Shown here one piece after another: positions 18,115 to 27,929 of a stretch of 64,000 nucleotides of DNA (the stretch's first letter is position 1; each line of letters begins with the position of its first letter). Below the pieces are notes generated by a model. The model saw only the letters and a program-made list of their open reading frames with translations, had not been told where the DNA came from and made no database searches. The stretch spans positions 649,061 to 713,060 of the forward strand of contig CAVPYN010000002.1 in the NCBI GenBank assembly GCA_963709995.1. The letters run 5' to 3'. The position numbers and the translations under genes were made by a program. The DNA comes from JAUIIK01 sp963709995. Its GTDB lineage: Bacteria > Chloroflexota > Chloroflexia > Thermomicrobiales > CFX8.

Positions 18115-19143
18115 TCAGGTGGCATAGTGACAGGAAACCCAGTGCCCCGGCTCAAGTTCCCGCAACTCTGGTTCACGCTCCGAGCAATCGGGCCGCGCCA
18201 CCGGGCAACGAGGATGGAAGTAGCATCCACTCGGCGGGTTCGCCGGGCTGGGAACGTCCCCCTCAAGGATGATCCGGTCTCGCTGGCGTGTCGGATCCGC
18301 CACCGGGACTGCTGAAATGAGCGCCTGGGTATAAGGATGTCGTGGATTTTCCGTGACCGCGTCCGAAGTGCCGATTTCGACAAGCTTTCCAAGATACATG
18401 ACACCGACACGATCCGCGATATGGGCAACCACGGAGAGATTGTGCGCGATGAACATGTATGTGAGATTGAATTCCCGCTGAAGATCCTTTAGAAGATTCA
18501 GCACCTGGGCCTGGATCGACACGTCAAGTGCAGAAACTGGCTCATCACAGATGATCAGGTTTGGATTGAGTGCAAGCGACCTTGCTATACCGATGCGCTG
18601 CCGCTGGCCGCCAGAAAATTCATGCGGGTAACGATTCGTGAAATAGGAGTTCAATCCGACAACACGCAACAATTCACGAACTCGGTCCTGACGCTCGTCT
18701 TTGCTTCCAACGCCGTAGATGTTGAGCGGTTCGGCAATGATCGAACCAACGGTCATTCTGGGATCAAGGGATGCGGACGGATCCTGGAAGATCATCTGCA
18801 TTCCCCGGCGATGTTGCCGGAGCTCGTTCGATCCCATCCGAGAAATGTCTGCGCCGTCAAAGACGATGCGGCCATCGGTGGGATCGTATAGGCGAATGAT
18901 CGTCTGTCCCAGTGTGGTCTTACCACAGCCTGACTCACCGACGAGGCCGAAGGTTTCGCCCCGACGAATGGTGAATGAGACGTTGTCGACGGCGCGGATG
19001 ACCTGGTGTTTGCGGCCCAGAAAGCCGCCACCGAGCTCGAAGTACTTCTTGAGCCCTTCGACTTCGAGAATAGTATCTCCGCCGCCATTTGACGGTGCTT
19101 GAAGCTCGGCTGTCTGCGTATCCACGTTATCTCTCTCCGCCAT
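18115..19143 (-). CDS. oppF: Oligopeptide ABC transporter ATP-binding protein, OppF/DppF type
   Basis: One of the two ATPases that power peptide import. The 342-residue protein has Walker A GESGCGKTTLGQ, the Q-loop IFQDPSASLDPRMTVG, signature SGGQRQRIGIARSLALNP and Walker B LIICDEPVSALDVS. The C-terminal oligopeptide/dipeptide extension includes GDVPSPANPPSGCYFHPRCP, whose cysteines may bind a cluster or metal, as in this subfamily. It sits between oppD and oppA in one operon, separated from oppD by 34 bases. Confidence 0.93.
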   Translation of the reverse strand: MAERDNVDTQTAELQAPSNGGGDTILEVEGLKKYFELGGGFLGRKHQVIRAVDNVSFTIRRGETFGLVGESGCGKTTLGQTIIRLYDPTDGRIVFDGADISRMGSNELRQHRRGMQMIFQDPSASLDPRMTVGSIIAEPLNIYGVGSKDERQDRVRELLRVVGLNSYFTNRYPHEFSGGQRQRIGIARSLALNPNLIICDEPVSALDVSIQAQVLNLLKDLQREFNLTYMFIAHNLSVVAHIADRVGVMYLGKLVEIGTSDAVTENPRHPYTQALISAVPVADPTRQRDRIILEGDVPSPANPPSGCYFHPRCPVARPDCSEREPELRELEPGHWVSCHYAT

Positions 19144-19177
19144 CAGTACAATCCCCGATCACAGCCTATGAGCAGGT

Positions 19178-20200
19178 TCAACTCGCTACGCCATCGGTCG
19201 GCGACACGGCATACTCACCTTGCGGGAACCAACACCGGGCAAGCTGTCCTGGCGCGACCTCGGCTAGCGGCGGCGATTCCTCGCACTTCTCCTGGCGGAA
19301 TCGGCACCGCGGGCGAAATCGACAACCGATCGGCGGTTCAAGCAAGTCTGGAGGTAATCCGGGAATCGGAACAAGCGCCTGCTTTACATTGTCGCCTAAC
19401 TGGGGGACGGAGTTGAGCAGCCCAATCGTATAGGGGTGCTGCGGTTGTTTGAAGATCCGCCGGGCTTCTCCGGTCTCGATGATCTGCCCGGCATACATGA
19501 CGTTGACTCGCTCGCACACCTCCGCAACGACGCCTAGATCGTGCGTAATCAGCATGATCGCGGTGCCGACCTCGCGATTGAGCTGCAGCATCAGATCGAG
19601 AATCTGGGCCTGGATGGTCACGTCCAGGGCTGTCGTTGGCTCGTCAGCAATCAGCAGCTGGGGGTTGCAGCCGAGCGCCATCGCAATCATCACCCGCTGC
19701 CGCATCCCGCCCGAGAACTGGTGCGGATATGCGCCCAGGCGATCTTCCGCGCCAGGTATCCCGACACGTTGTAGAAGCTCAATCGCGCGCTCTTCGGCCT
19801 CCCGTTTTGACATTCCCAGGTGCAAGATGAGTGGCTCGGTAAGCTGATCGCCTATCGTAAACACTGGATTCAGAGAGGTCATCGGGTCCTGGAAGATCAT
19901 GGCGATCGAATTGCCGCGAACCGCGCGCATTTCGTTCTCGCTGAAATCGAGAAGATTTTCCGGCCCTTCCCCGCGATCAAGCAAGATCTCTCCCTCGACG
20001 ATTCGCCCTGGCGGGCTGGGAATGAGCCGCATGATCGACGTCGCGGTGACGCTCTTCCCACAGCCGGATTCGCCAACTATCCCGAGAGTCTCTCCCTCAC
20101 CGATATGCATCGAAACCCCGTCGACAGCATAAACAACACCCGCCCGGGTAAAGAATTGCGTCTTCAGATTCTTAATGTCGAGGACCTTGCGGACCACCAC
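19178..20200 (-). CDS. oppD: Oligopeptide ABC transporter ATP-binding protein, OppD/DppD type
   Basis: The partner ATPase of OppF. The 340-residue protein has Walker A GESGCGKSVTATS, the Q-loop IFQDPMTSLNPVFTIG, signature SGGMRQRVMIAMALGCNP and Walker B LLIADEPTTALDVT. Its C-terminal domain ends with PPIGCRFRPRCRFRQEKC. The initiation codon is GTG at 20200, after AAAGGGG. It is 70 bases downstream of oppC. A second OppD is encoded at 29145-30152. Confidence 0.93.
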   Translation of the reverse strand: MVVRKVLDIKNLKTQFFTRAGVVYAVDGVSMHIGEGETLGIVGESGCGKSVTATSIMRLIPSPPGRIVEGEILLDRGEGPENLLDFSENEMRAVRGNSIAMIFQDPMTSLNPVFTIGDQLTEPLILHLGMSKREAEERAIELLQRVGIPGAEDRLGAYPHQFSGGMRQRVMIAMALGCNPQLLIADEPTTALDVTIQAQILDLMLQLNREVGTAIMLITHDLGVVAEVCERVNVMYAGQIIETGEARRIFKQPQHPYTIGLLNSVPQLGDNVKQALVPIPGLPPDLLEPPIGCRFRPRCRFRQEKCEESPPLAEVAPGQLARCWFPQGEYAVSPTDGVAS

Positions 20201-20270
20201 TCACCCCTTTTCACCCACCCCTTTTAGGGCTAGTGCGTGCTCGGTCGAACTAACGAACTGTCCAACCCAG

Positions 20271-21194
20271 CTACTCGTTGAGACGAACATCAAGAGCATC
20301 CCGCAGCCCGTCGCCCAGGAATGTAAACGCGAGCATTGTGAGCGCGATCGCAAGACTCGGAAAGAGCATAAGGTGCTGGACCGAGCGAATGTATTGCTGT
20401 CCAACGCCAACCATTTGGCCCCAACTCGCCTGCGGCGGGCGTATGCCAACGCCGACGAACGATAGGGCGGCTTCGATAAAGATCGCAACCGGAATTCCAA
20501 ATGTCAGCGCGACGATGATCGGGGTCATGCTGTTCGGAAGCATATGACGCATGATGATGTACAGAGGACCAGCTCCTGCGACGCGCGACGCCTTGACGTA
20601 CTCCTGCTCGCGGATGGTCAACATCTGTCCCCGGATCAGGCGCGCCATCGTCACCCAGCCGGTCAGGCCGATCGCCAGAAATATGTTCGCCATACCGGGC
20701 CCACGCAGGTTCACGATTAGAAGCACCAGTAAGAGCTGGGGGATCGCGTACACGACATCGACCCCGCGCATCAGGAAGTTATCCGTCCGCCCACCGAAGT
20801 AACCAGCAAGTGAGCCAATCGGCAAGGCAATCACAAGCACGATCAATTGAGCAACGACGCCCACCAGCAACGATACCCGCGCGCCATACATCATCCGACT
20901 GAATACATCGCGCCCGTTCTGGTCGATACCCATCGGAAAGTACCAGGAAGGCTCCGCAAGCCTCAGGTCGACAGACACCACTTCACCTTCGCCATATGGC
21001 GCGATAACCGGCGCAAACACGGCAATAATCAGGAGAACGATGACGATAATCATCCCGATCAGGGCGAGACGATTCCGCACAAGCCTGCGCCAGGCATCTC
21101 CCCACAAGCTCGCTTGTCGAGTCGGCGCCGCCTCGGCCGCCTCAGCGAGCAATTGGGCTTGACTTACCTGCTCGTTGCTCTCGCCAACCGACAT
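20271..21194 (-). CDS. oppC: Oligopeptide ABC transporter permease, OppC/DppC type
   Basis: An inner-membrane permease of 307 residues. A cytoplasmic N-terminus leads into a first hydrophobic segment (LIGMIIVIVLLIIAVFAPVI) and the periplasmic OppC N-terminal domain with the GIDQNGRDVFSRMMYGARVS motif typical of OppC/DppC. Five further membrane segments follow. The EAA loop that contacts the ATPases is near EYVKASRVAGAGPLYIIMRH. It forms the channel with OppB, encoded directly upstream. Confidence 0.93.
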   Translation of the reverse strand: MSVGESNEQVSQAQLLAEAAEAAPTRQASLWGDAWRRLVRNRLALIGMIIVIVLLIIAVFAPVIAPYGEGEVVSVDLRLAEPSWYFPMGIDQNGRDVFSRMMYGARVSLLVGVVAQLIVLVIALPIGSLAGYFGGRTDNFLMRGVDVVYAIPQLLLVLLIVNLRGPGMANIFLAIGLTGWVTMARLIRGQMLTIREQEYVKASRVAGAGPLYIIMRHMLPNSMTPIIVALTFGIPVAIFIEAALSFVGVGIRPPQASWGQMVGVGQQYIRSVQHLMLFPSLAIALTMLAFTFLGDGLRDALDVRLNE

Positions 21195-21227
21195 GAGCCT
21201 CCCCTTTCGTTCCCCGCTATTTGCGCA

Positions 21228-22172
21228 CTAGGTCAGACGAATTCTCGGATCGATCGCGCCATAGGCGACGTCCACGACCAGGTTCATGATCGCCAAAAAT
21301 ACGCCGTACAACAGCACCACGGCCAAAATCATCGGTTGGTCTTTCGCTCGCATGCTTTCGACGAAGAACTTGCCCATGCCGGGCACCGCGAAGACTTGTT
21401 CAACGAAGAACGACCCGGTCGCGAGGGCCGCCAATAGTGGACCAAGCAACGTGACCACGGGAATGAGCGCGTTCTTGAGCACGTGCTTGACAATGACCTT
21501 CCGTTCAGCCAGACCCTTCGCGCGCGCAGTTCGCACGTAGTCCGACCGAATAACATCGATCATGCTGGATCGCGTATAGCGCGCGATGATCGCGAGCGGC
21601 CCGGCGCCGAGAGCAATCGTCGGCAATATCCAATCTTTTGGAGACTCCCAGCCGCCTACGTTGAAGAATGCGTCAGATCCGGTCCAGGCCGGAATCCAGA
21701 ACACAAAGAGCAGTATCAGAAGGATCGCGAGCACGAAATTGGGGACAGAATAGAATAGTACCGCCAATGTGACACTGAAATAGTCCATTGGCCCGTTCTG
21801 GTTAACCGCGGCTAGAACCCCCAGTATCACCCCCCCGACGGCGGCGAAAGTCAGCGCCATCACGCCCAGATGAAAGGAGATTGGGAAAGTCCGGCGGATA
21901 ATGTCCCCAACCTCTTGAGTCCGGCGAACGTAGGATTCACCAAAATCCCCTTGCAGCCCGCGCCACATATAGTTCGCGTATTGCACGGGGAGCGGCTTAT
22001 CGAGACCGTACTGCTTTTCAATTCGCTCGATGTCTTCCGGGCGCAGATTGTTCGCACCCTCGGGCTGGAATGGGCTTCCCGGAGTCGCCTGGATCAGCAG
22101 AAACGTCACAATCGAAACGGCGAAAATCGTCGGGATGAACCACAGTATCCTGCGAAAGATGAAGTTAATCAC
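21228..22172 (-). CDS. oppB: Oligopeptide ABC transporter permease, OppB/DppB type
   Basis: The first gene of the operon encodes a 314-residue permease. It begins with the OppB signature INFIFRRILWFIPTIFAVSIV and the YGLDKPLPVQYANYMW region, and has six predicted membrane segments. The EAA-type loop is YVRTARAKGLAERKVIVKHV. It ends VDVAYGAIDPRIRLT, as is usual. The start is GTG 22172, preceded by GGAAGGA. A consensus-like promoter lies about 250 bases upstream. Confidence 0.93.
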   Translation of the reverse strand: MINFIFRRILWFIPTIFAVSIVTFLLIQATPGSPFQPEGANNLRPEDIERIEKQYGLDKPLPVQYANYMWRGLQGDFGESYVRRTQEVGDIIRRTFPISFHLGVMALTFAAVGGVILGVLAAVNQNGPMDYFSVTLAVLFYSVPNFVLAILLILLFVFWIPAWTGSDAFFNVGGWESPKDWILPTIALGAGPLAIIARYTRSSMIDVIRSDYVRTARAKGLAERKVIVKHVLKNALIPVVTLLGPLLAALATGSFFVEQVFAVPGMGKFFVESMRAKDQPMILAVVLLYGVFLAIMNLVVDVAYGAIDPRIRLT

Positions 22173-22506
22173 GATTTCCCCGTCCTTCCGATCATCACTT
22201 CAACGGCCAACATGAGCGGTACATACAAGAAATCAAGCTGGTTAGTTAGATTGCTCAGGTTTCCATCGGCGGTGCAATCAGCGCGTCCCGCAACCGGCAC
22301 TTACCCGGCGTCCGCATTATCGTTCGTATGCGCTTGAGCCTACCATCCCCGGTACGATCCGTTGAGGTCGCGCACGACACCGTCGCAATATTCATCCATG
22401 TAGCTTTTGCATTACGCTCGGGCGGCACTATAACAGGCCACATTTCGACCGTCAACTTTGTTGCTGTCAGCCATCTAACGTACGCCAGCGCATCGGTTGT
22501 CGGATG
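22173..22506. other. Leader and promoter region of the opp operon
   Basis: No gene is supported in these 334 bases. They hold the opp promoter (22427-22455) and an untranslated leader of roughly 245 bases. I could not assign a known riboswitch to the leader. Confidence 0.5.
22427..22455 (-). promoter_or_regulatory. Sigma-70-type promoter of the opp operon
   Basis: On the minus strand TTGACG (22455-22450) and TATAGT (22432-22427) are separated by exactly 17 bases. Transcription would start near 22420. Confidence 0.65.
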
Positions 22507-23463
22507 TTAGGTTGTGTTCCCGTGAAAGACAAGCGCCGCAGCGCCGTACAACCCGGTGTGCGAACCCAACGCCGAGCGTCGCACCTCGAGATCCTCGACC
22601 AGATCCGGAAGAGCGAATCGAGCCAGAGCGCGTCTAGCGGGATCGATCAATGCCTCGCCGATGTTTGCAAGTCCGCCCCCAATGATGATGATCTCTGGAT
22701 TGAAGATGTTGACGAAGTTCCCGAGCCCTGCTCCCAATGCATAGCCAGCGTCGTGAATCACTTGCGCCGCGACGGCGTCGCCCGTCCCGACCGCGTCATC
22801 GACATCCCGCGCAGTGATGGGCCGCCTCGCAGCGACCTGAGATAGGTAATGACTGCGGTCCGAATCGGCGAGATGCTGGCCATCCCGCGCGATCGCCCAT
22901 CCCGAGCAGTACGCCTCCAGACATCCCAGGGATCCGCACGTACAACGCGGGCCAACGAAATTGATTGTCGTGTGTCCCAGCTCGCCTCCCATCCCATCGA
23001 TGCCATCGATCAGCTTACCCTCGGCTATGACACCACCACCGAGACCAGTGCCCAGCGCGACATAGACCAGATTCTCGACGTTGCGCGCAGCGCCAAAGTA
23101 GAACTCTCCGAGCGCCTGGGAGTTCGCGTCGTTGCCCAGACTTACGTCTCTTCCAGTCAGCTTCTTGAGTTGATCACGCAACGCGACTTCATTCCATCCG
23201 GGCAGATTCGGGGCGTAACGAACGACTCCACGAACTGGATCGAGCGGGCCAGGCGCGACGACGCCGACTGCAACATCGCCGCCCAGATGCTGATCCGTGG
23301 CGGCAAGGTCGATCATGCGCGCGATACGCTCGATGACCGCGGAAACGCCTTCGTCGCCTCTGGAAGACTGCCGGGAATCAAAGCGCATCGTTCCTTCGCG
23401 GTCGATGACGCTACAGCGCAGGTTGGTGCCGCCAAGATCGACTGCTATGGCTAGATCGTCCAT
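22507..23463 (-). CDS. ROK family sugar kinase (probable glucokinase)
   Basis: ROK kinases phosphorylate glucose or other hexoses, including N-acetylated amino sugars. The ATP-binding AVDLGGTNLRCSVID opens the protein. GNDANSQALGEFYFG and VALGTGLGGGVIAEGKLIDG follow, then the ROK signature with its zinc site, GELGHTTINF and CTCGSLGCLEAYCSG. The ATG at 23463 starts directly before the conserved strand; an in-frame GTG-type start six codons earlier is possible. It has no sugar-transport neighbours that would fix the substrate. Confidence 0.85.
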   Translation of the reverse strand: MDDLAIAVDLGGTNLRCSVIDREGTMRFDSRQSSRGDEGVSAVIERIARMIDLAATDQHLGGDVAVGVVAPGPLDPVRGVVRYAPNLPGWNEVALRDQLKKLTGRDVSLGNDANSQALGEFYFGAARNVENLVYVALGTGLGGGVIAEGKLIDGIDGMGGELGHTTINFVGPRCTCGSLGCLEAYCSGWAIARDGQHLADSDRSHYLSQVAARRPITARDVDDAVGTGDAVAAQVIHDAGYALGAGLGNFVNIFNPEIIIIGGGLANIGEALIDPARRALARFALPDLVEDLEVRRSALGSHTGLYGAAALVFHGNTT

Positions 23464-23519
23464 TTGCTCGCAGCTTTCCAAGTCGGGGGCAGGGTTCGCT
23501 AGCTAGCTCAGGCTAGTCG

Positions 23520-24248
23520 CTAGCGCGCTATCCGGTACCGGATCAACGTGGCAAGGACGACAAATCCATCCTTCCACGAAATCTTCTTGCCCTCCCACGG
23601 CTCTCGTCCGGTGTACGAAACCGGCACTTCGTAGATCCTCACACCCTGCCTCAATATCTTGGCCGTGATTTCCGGATCTATACCCCACCTCTCTTGCTGG
23701 ATATCGAGGCTGCCGGCAAGCTCGCGCGTGACCACCTTATAGCAGGTCTCCATGTCGGTCAGCGTCGTGTCGTAGAGGATGTTTGTGACGAACGTCAGAA
23801 AGCGATTGCCCACGGCGTGCCAGAAATACATCGCTTTATGTTCACCGAGAAAGCGTGAACCATAGACCGCCTGGGAACGCCCTTCGAGAATCGGCCGGAG
23901 TAATGTGAAGTAATCGCGCGGATCATATTCGAGATCAGCATCTTGAATCAGGACGATGGCGCCTCGAACGTTCGCTAGCCCTGTACGCACCGCGCCGCCT
24001 TTCCCAAGGTTTCTCCGGTGCCGGAATAACCGAGTATCGCTCGCGGACGCTTCAGATTTCAGAATCTCCCAAGTGCCGTCGGTCGACGCGTCGTCGACAA
24101 TAATGAGTTCTTTCGGAATATCTACCGCCCTGACCCGCCGGAGAAGCTCCTGTACCGTGTCACGCTCGTTGTAGACGGGAATGATTACAGACAAGAGCCA
24201 ATCGTCATCGAACGGCAACGGGAATCGGCTGGCGCTTTCGGTGTACAA
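23520..24248 (-). CDS. Family 2 glycosyltransferase (polyprenyl-phosphate mannosyltransferase-like)
   Basis: This 242-residue GT2 enzyme has LSVIIPVYNERDTVQELLRRV, the nucleotide-binding LIIVDDASTDGTW, GKGGAVRTGLANVRG and the metal-binding QDADLEYDP. METCYKVVTREL is typical of dolichyl-phosphate-mannose-synthase-like proteins. It lacks the C-terminal membrane segments found in some relatives. It is separated from topA by a hairpin. The donor and acceptor are not determined. Confidence 0.82.
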   Translation of the reverse strand: MYTESASRFPLPFDDDWLLSVIIPVYNERDTVQELLRRVRAVDIPKELIIVDDASTDGTWEILKSEASASDTRLFRHRRNLGKGGAVRTGLANVRGAIVLIQDADLEYDPRDYFTLLRPILEGRSQAVYGSRFLGEHKAMYFWHAVGNRFLTFVTNILYDTTLTDMETCYKVVTRELAGSLDIQQERWGIDPEITAKILRQGVRIYEVPVSYTGREPWEGKKISWKDGFVVLATLIRYRIAR

Positions 24249-24289
24249 CCCGTCGTGACCCTTCGTGCCTTAGCGCCGCCAGAACGAAT

Positions 24290-24317
24290 GCCGGCTGGCA
24301 GCGATGAACCAGCCGGC
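24290..24317 (-). terminator. Hairpin terminator after topA
   Basis: A perfect 9-bp stem (GCCGGCTGG / CCAGCCGGC) with a 10-base loop lies about 20 bases after the topA stop, between topA and the glycosyltransferase gene. Confidence 0.6.
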
Positions 24318-24336
24318 GAGTCTACCAAAGCCTCAG

Positions 24337-26535
24337 CTAGCTGGCGACGGCTTCCGGTTCAGCGGAAGTAAGCGCCTCACGATGGTTGCAGGTTTGGCAT
24401 TTCTGCAGCGTCCCGTTCCGGTTTGCGACGACCATCACCCCGCCGCACTCTGGGCAGGTTTCGCCAGTTGGTTTCGACCATGCCGCAAATTCACATTCTG
24501 GATACCGTTCGCACCCGTAAAAGACTCGTCCGCGTTTGGTCCGGCGCTCCACAAGCTCTCCCTGTTTGCATTCCGGACAGGTGACCCCGATGCGTTCGAG
24601 GAATGGCTCTGTAAAGCGGCACTCCGGGAATCCACTGCAACCAATGAACTTCCCAAATTTTCCGAGCTTATACACGAGCGGCTTACCGCATTCCGGGCAT
24701 GTCTCCCCGGTGGGTTCATCACGAATCTGGACCTTTTCCATCGTCTGCTCAGCCCTGCTCAGCGTCGCGGTGAAGGGTTCCCAGAACTCATCGAGCATCG
24801 GAACCCATTCCCGGTCGCCGGACGCAATCTCATCGAGTTCTTCCTCGAGGCGCGATGTGAATTCCAGGTCGACGATCGAAGGGAAGTGCTCGACAAGGAT
24901 GTCGTTGATCACAAACCCGAGTTCGGTCGGAACCAGCTTGCGGTCTTCGAGCGTCACGTAGTTGCGCGAAACGATGTTCTGGATAGTCGGTGCATAGGTG
25001 CTCGGTCGTCCGATCCCATATTCTTCCATCGCCTTAACGAGGGAAGCCTCAGTGTAACGTGGTGGCGGTTGGGTCCAGTGCTGTTCTGGTAAGAGCCGGT
25101 TTAGATCCAACCCCTCACCCTTGGCGAGTTCGGGCAACGCGCTCCGATCGATCTCATCTTCCTCATCGTCATCACGGCCCTCCCGATACACGGCGAGGAA
25201 CCCTTGAAATTTGATGACCGAACCGGTTGCCCGGAACTGATATGGCCGCGAGCCGTCGGAGAGTATCGCGTCGATGTCGACCCGGGTCGCGTCGAAGAGT
25301 GCTTCACGCATTTGGCTCGCCATGAAGCGCTGCCAGATCAATCGGTACAGTCGCAGCTGTGGACCGCTCAAATGCTTCTTGAGCACGTCCGGGTGACGCA
25401 TTGGATCGGTCGGACGAATAGCCTCGTGCGCCTCTTGGGCACCTTTTGAACGTCGCGCGTACACCGGCGGCTTGTTGGGCAAGAGTTCTGTCCGGAAGTG
25501 AGCCTCGATCGCCTCACGCGCCCGCTGCTGTGCTACCGCCGCAACGTTGGTGGAATCGGTGCGCATGTAGGTGATCAGGCCTGTCGTTCCCTCCGAACCA
25601 ACATCGACGCCCTCGTAGAGTTCCTGAGCTATCTGCATCGTTCGACGGACGTTGAAACGAAGCTTTCGTGAAGCTTCCTGCTGGAGAGTACTCGTGGTGA
25701 ACGGCGCCGCCGGCCGGCGCCTCGACTCCCGAACCTGGACATCCGCTACTTCCCAACCCGCGCCATCGAGCCGGGAGACTATCTCCTCGACGATGCTGCC
25801 GTTCGGGAGTTCAGCTTTCGTTTCATCGACCCGGTTGAGCCGCGCCTTGAAAGACGGCGGCTCCTGACCGTTCCGGTTCTGCTTCGAGAGATCCGCGTCG
25901 AGGGTCCAGTACTCGGTCGGATCGAATTCGTTGATCTCGCGCTCACGCTGGACAACGATCCGCAGAGCCGGGGACTGGACGCGTCCAGCCGAGAGCCCGC
26001 TTTTCACCTTCTTCCAAAGGAGTGGTGAAATCGAGTAGCCCACCAGCCGATCGAGGATTCGCCGGGCCTGCTGGGCATCCACGAGGCGCGTGTCGATTTC
26101 CCTCGGATTCTCCATAGCAACCCTGATCGCATCTGGTGTCACCTCATGAAAGACCACACGTTTGAGCGGGATGTCGGCGGCGGGACTTGTCGCCTCGACG
26201 AGGTGCCAGGCAATAGCCTCGCCTTCCCTATCAGGATCGGTTGCGAGTATGAGTTCACGAGCGTTTCCGACGAGTTTCTTGAGCTCCTTTACGCGGGCTG
26301 ACTTATCGCGAGGGATCAAGTATCTGGGCTCAAAGTCATGGTCGACATCAACACCGAGAACGCTCTTTGGCAGATCTCGAATATGTCCCATTGATGCCTG
26401 CACATCGTAGGCGCGACCCAGGTATCTCCCAAGCGTGCGGGCCTTCGCTGGTGACTCGACGATGACGAGCCGCTTTTTGGCGGCCGAGCGGCTCGATGCG
26501 CCCGACCCTTTCTTCGTCTTCGTTTTTCTTGCCAT
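24337..26535 (-). CDS. topA: DNA topoisomerase I (type IA)
   Basis: TopA relaxes negative supercoils through a transient 5'-phosphotyrosine. After a basic Lys/Ser-rich N-terminus the TOPRIM domain begins with KRLVIVESPAKARTLGRYLG and carries LATDPDREGEAIAWH. The active tyrosine is in GLITYMRTDSTN. The 732-residue protein ends with three C4 zinc ribbons (CPECGKPL...CSGFPEC, CPECKQGE...CERYPEC, CPECGGVM...CQTC). It lies downstream of dprA, an order common in bacteria. Confidence 0.96.
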   Translation of the reverse strand: MARKTKTKKGSGASSRSAAKKRLVIVESPAKARTLGRYLGRAYDVQASMGHIRDLPKSVLGVDVDHDFEPRYLIPRDKSARVKELKKLVGNARELILATDPDREGEAIAWHLVEATSPAADIPLKRVVFHEVTPDAIRVAMENPREIDTRLVDAQQARRILDRLVGYSISPLLWKKVKSGLSAGRVQSPALRIVVQREREINEFDPTEYWTLDADLSKQNRNGQEPPSFKARLNRVDETKAELPNGSIVEEIVSRLDGAGWEVADVQVRESRRRPAAPFTTSTLQQEASRKLRFNVRRTMQIAQELYEGVDVGSEGTTGLITYMRTDSTNVAAVAQQRAREAIEAHFRTELLPNKPPVYARRSKGAQEAHEAIRPTDPMRHPDVLKKHLSGPQLRLYRLIWQRFMASQMREALFDATRVDIDAILSDGSRPYQFRATGSVIKFQGFLAVYREGRDDDEEDEIDRSALPELAKGEGLDLNRLLPEQHWTQPPPRYTEASLVKAMEEYGIGRPSTYAPTIQNIVSRNYVTLEDRKLVPTELGFVINDILVEHFPSIVDLEFTSRLEEELDEIASGDREWVPMLDEFWEPFTATLSRAEQTMEKVQIRDEPTGETCPECGKPLVYKLGKFGKFIGCSGFPECRFTEPFLERIGVTCPECKQGELVERRTKRGRVFYGCERYPECEFAAWSKPTGETCPECGGVMVVANRNGTLQKCQTCNHREALTSAEPEAVAS

Positions 26536-26680
26536 GTTCTCCCACTATTATCGATATCTTGAAACAGTCGTACGTACGCAGCTTCTTCGCGATGTCTCAA
26601 CTGTAACAGGTTCGGATTCGCGTGGTACGGAACCGGGATGATGCCACATTCGGCTGACGTCTGCGAGGGAGCAGGACAGG

Positions 26681-27769
26681 TTAGGTGCGGACGTAGTATC
26701 CGGCTCCCTGCTGCCGGACTAGCCCTTTTAACTCGAGGGACATCAGCACGCCCGTCGTCTCCTGGATCGTGATTCCGCTCTCGCTGCACAATTCGTCGAC
26801 GTGCCGCGGGTCTGCTCCGACAAGCTCATAGAGACGGCGTTCCGCGTCAGATTCTGGAATCTCCAAACGCGTCTGGACCGCGGCGCGAACGGCGTCAACC
26901 GAGAGGTCATCGAGGATATCCTGCGCCGAAGTCACCAGAACCGCGCCATCCCGAATCAGACCATGGCAGCCAGCACTGGCTGGTGACCGCGCCGAGCCCG
27001 GCACCGCATAAACGTCCCTTCCCTGATCCGCCGCGAACGAGGCGGTGATGAGCGCACCGCTCCGCAATGGCGCCTCGACCACGAGCACCCCCTGAGAGAG
27101 ACCACTGATGATCCTGTTTCTGGCAGGAAAGTTGCGGGCGTCTGGCTTGGTGCCCAGTGGATACTCACTGATTACGGCGCCGTCGTTGACAACACGCTCC
27201 GCCAGCTTTCGATTCCGCGATGGGTACAAGACATCCAATCCCGAGCCAAGCACCGCAATCGTGCGACCGCCGCCGTCCAATGCCGCATGATGCGCGACGG
27301 TATCGATTCCAACCGCAAGCCCGCTCACAACAGTAACGCCCGACCGCGCCAGGTCGAGCGCGAATCGCCTGGCCATATCCGCGCCATAGGGGGTAGCCTT
27401 ACGCGTTCCGACGATCCCGATTGCCAGTTCATCCTCTGGACGAATGTCACCACGAACATAGAGAATGGCTGGCGCATGTGGAATCTCACGCAGCATCCGG
27501 GGGTAGCGTTCATCATCGACGATGAGCGGGTTCGCGTCGGCGAGGTGCACGTTCTTCAGCTCGGTTGCCGGGTCGATTACCCGTCTCGCCTCTGCAATAG
27601 CGCCAGCCGCACGATCGGTAAGACCCATCGCTCTCAGATCAGCCGGGCTCGCCGTCCACGCATCGGCGAGCGAGCCAAAAGCATCGCGCAGTGCAATCAT
27701 GGTTGCGGAACCAACACCAGGAATACGATGAAAGCCAACCCAGAATGGCACGTCGGCTTCGAACTTCAC
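26681..27769 (-). CDS. dprA: DNA-processing protein DprA
   Basis: DprA loads RecA on incoming single-stranded DNA during natural transformation. The 362-residue protein has an N-terminal HhH/SAM-like segment (IPGVGSATMIALRDAFG). The Rossmann-fold core follows, with GIVGTRKATPYGADMARRFA, SGLAVGIDTVAHHAAL, GSGLDVLYPSRN and FPARNRIISGLS. A C-terminal winged-helix region completes it. The start is placed at GTG 27769 because GGAGGG lies 8 bases before it; the longer frame to 27829 would run into the ilvE promoter region. It precedes topA. Confidence 0.92.
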   Translation of the reverse strand: MKFEADVPFWVGFHRIPGVGSATMIALRDAFGSLADAWTASPADLRAMGLTDRAAGAIAEARRVIDPATELKNVHLADANPLIVDDERYPRMLREIPHAPAILYVRGDIRPEDELAIGIVGTRKATPYGADMARRFALDLARSGVTVVSGLAVGIDTVAHHAALDGGGRTIAVLGSGLDVLYPSRNRKLAERVVNDGAVISEYPLGTKPDARNFPARNRIISGLSQGVLVVEAPLRSGALITASFAADQGRDVYAVPGSARSPASAGCHGLIRDGAVLVTSAQDILDDLSVDAVRAAVQTRLEIPESDAERRLYELVGADPRHVDELCSESGITIQETTGVLMSLELKGLVRQQGAGYYVRT

Positions 27770-27929
27770 AGGCCGTTCCCTCCGCAGTTTCAGAGTAGAC
27801 AGTCTAGGCGTCGGAGTGGCAAGCGTCAATTGCGCCCCTGCACCGGGCGGTCACGGTACAATGCCCACCTTATCGGGACCAGATGGCAAGTGGCCCGGCA
27901 GTGTTTTGATCAAGGAGGATGGAAATCCC

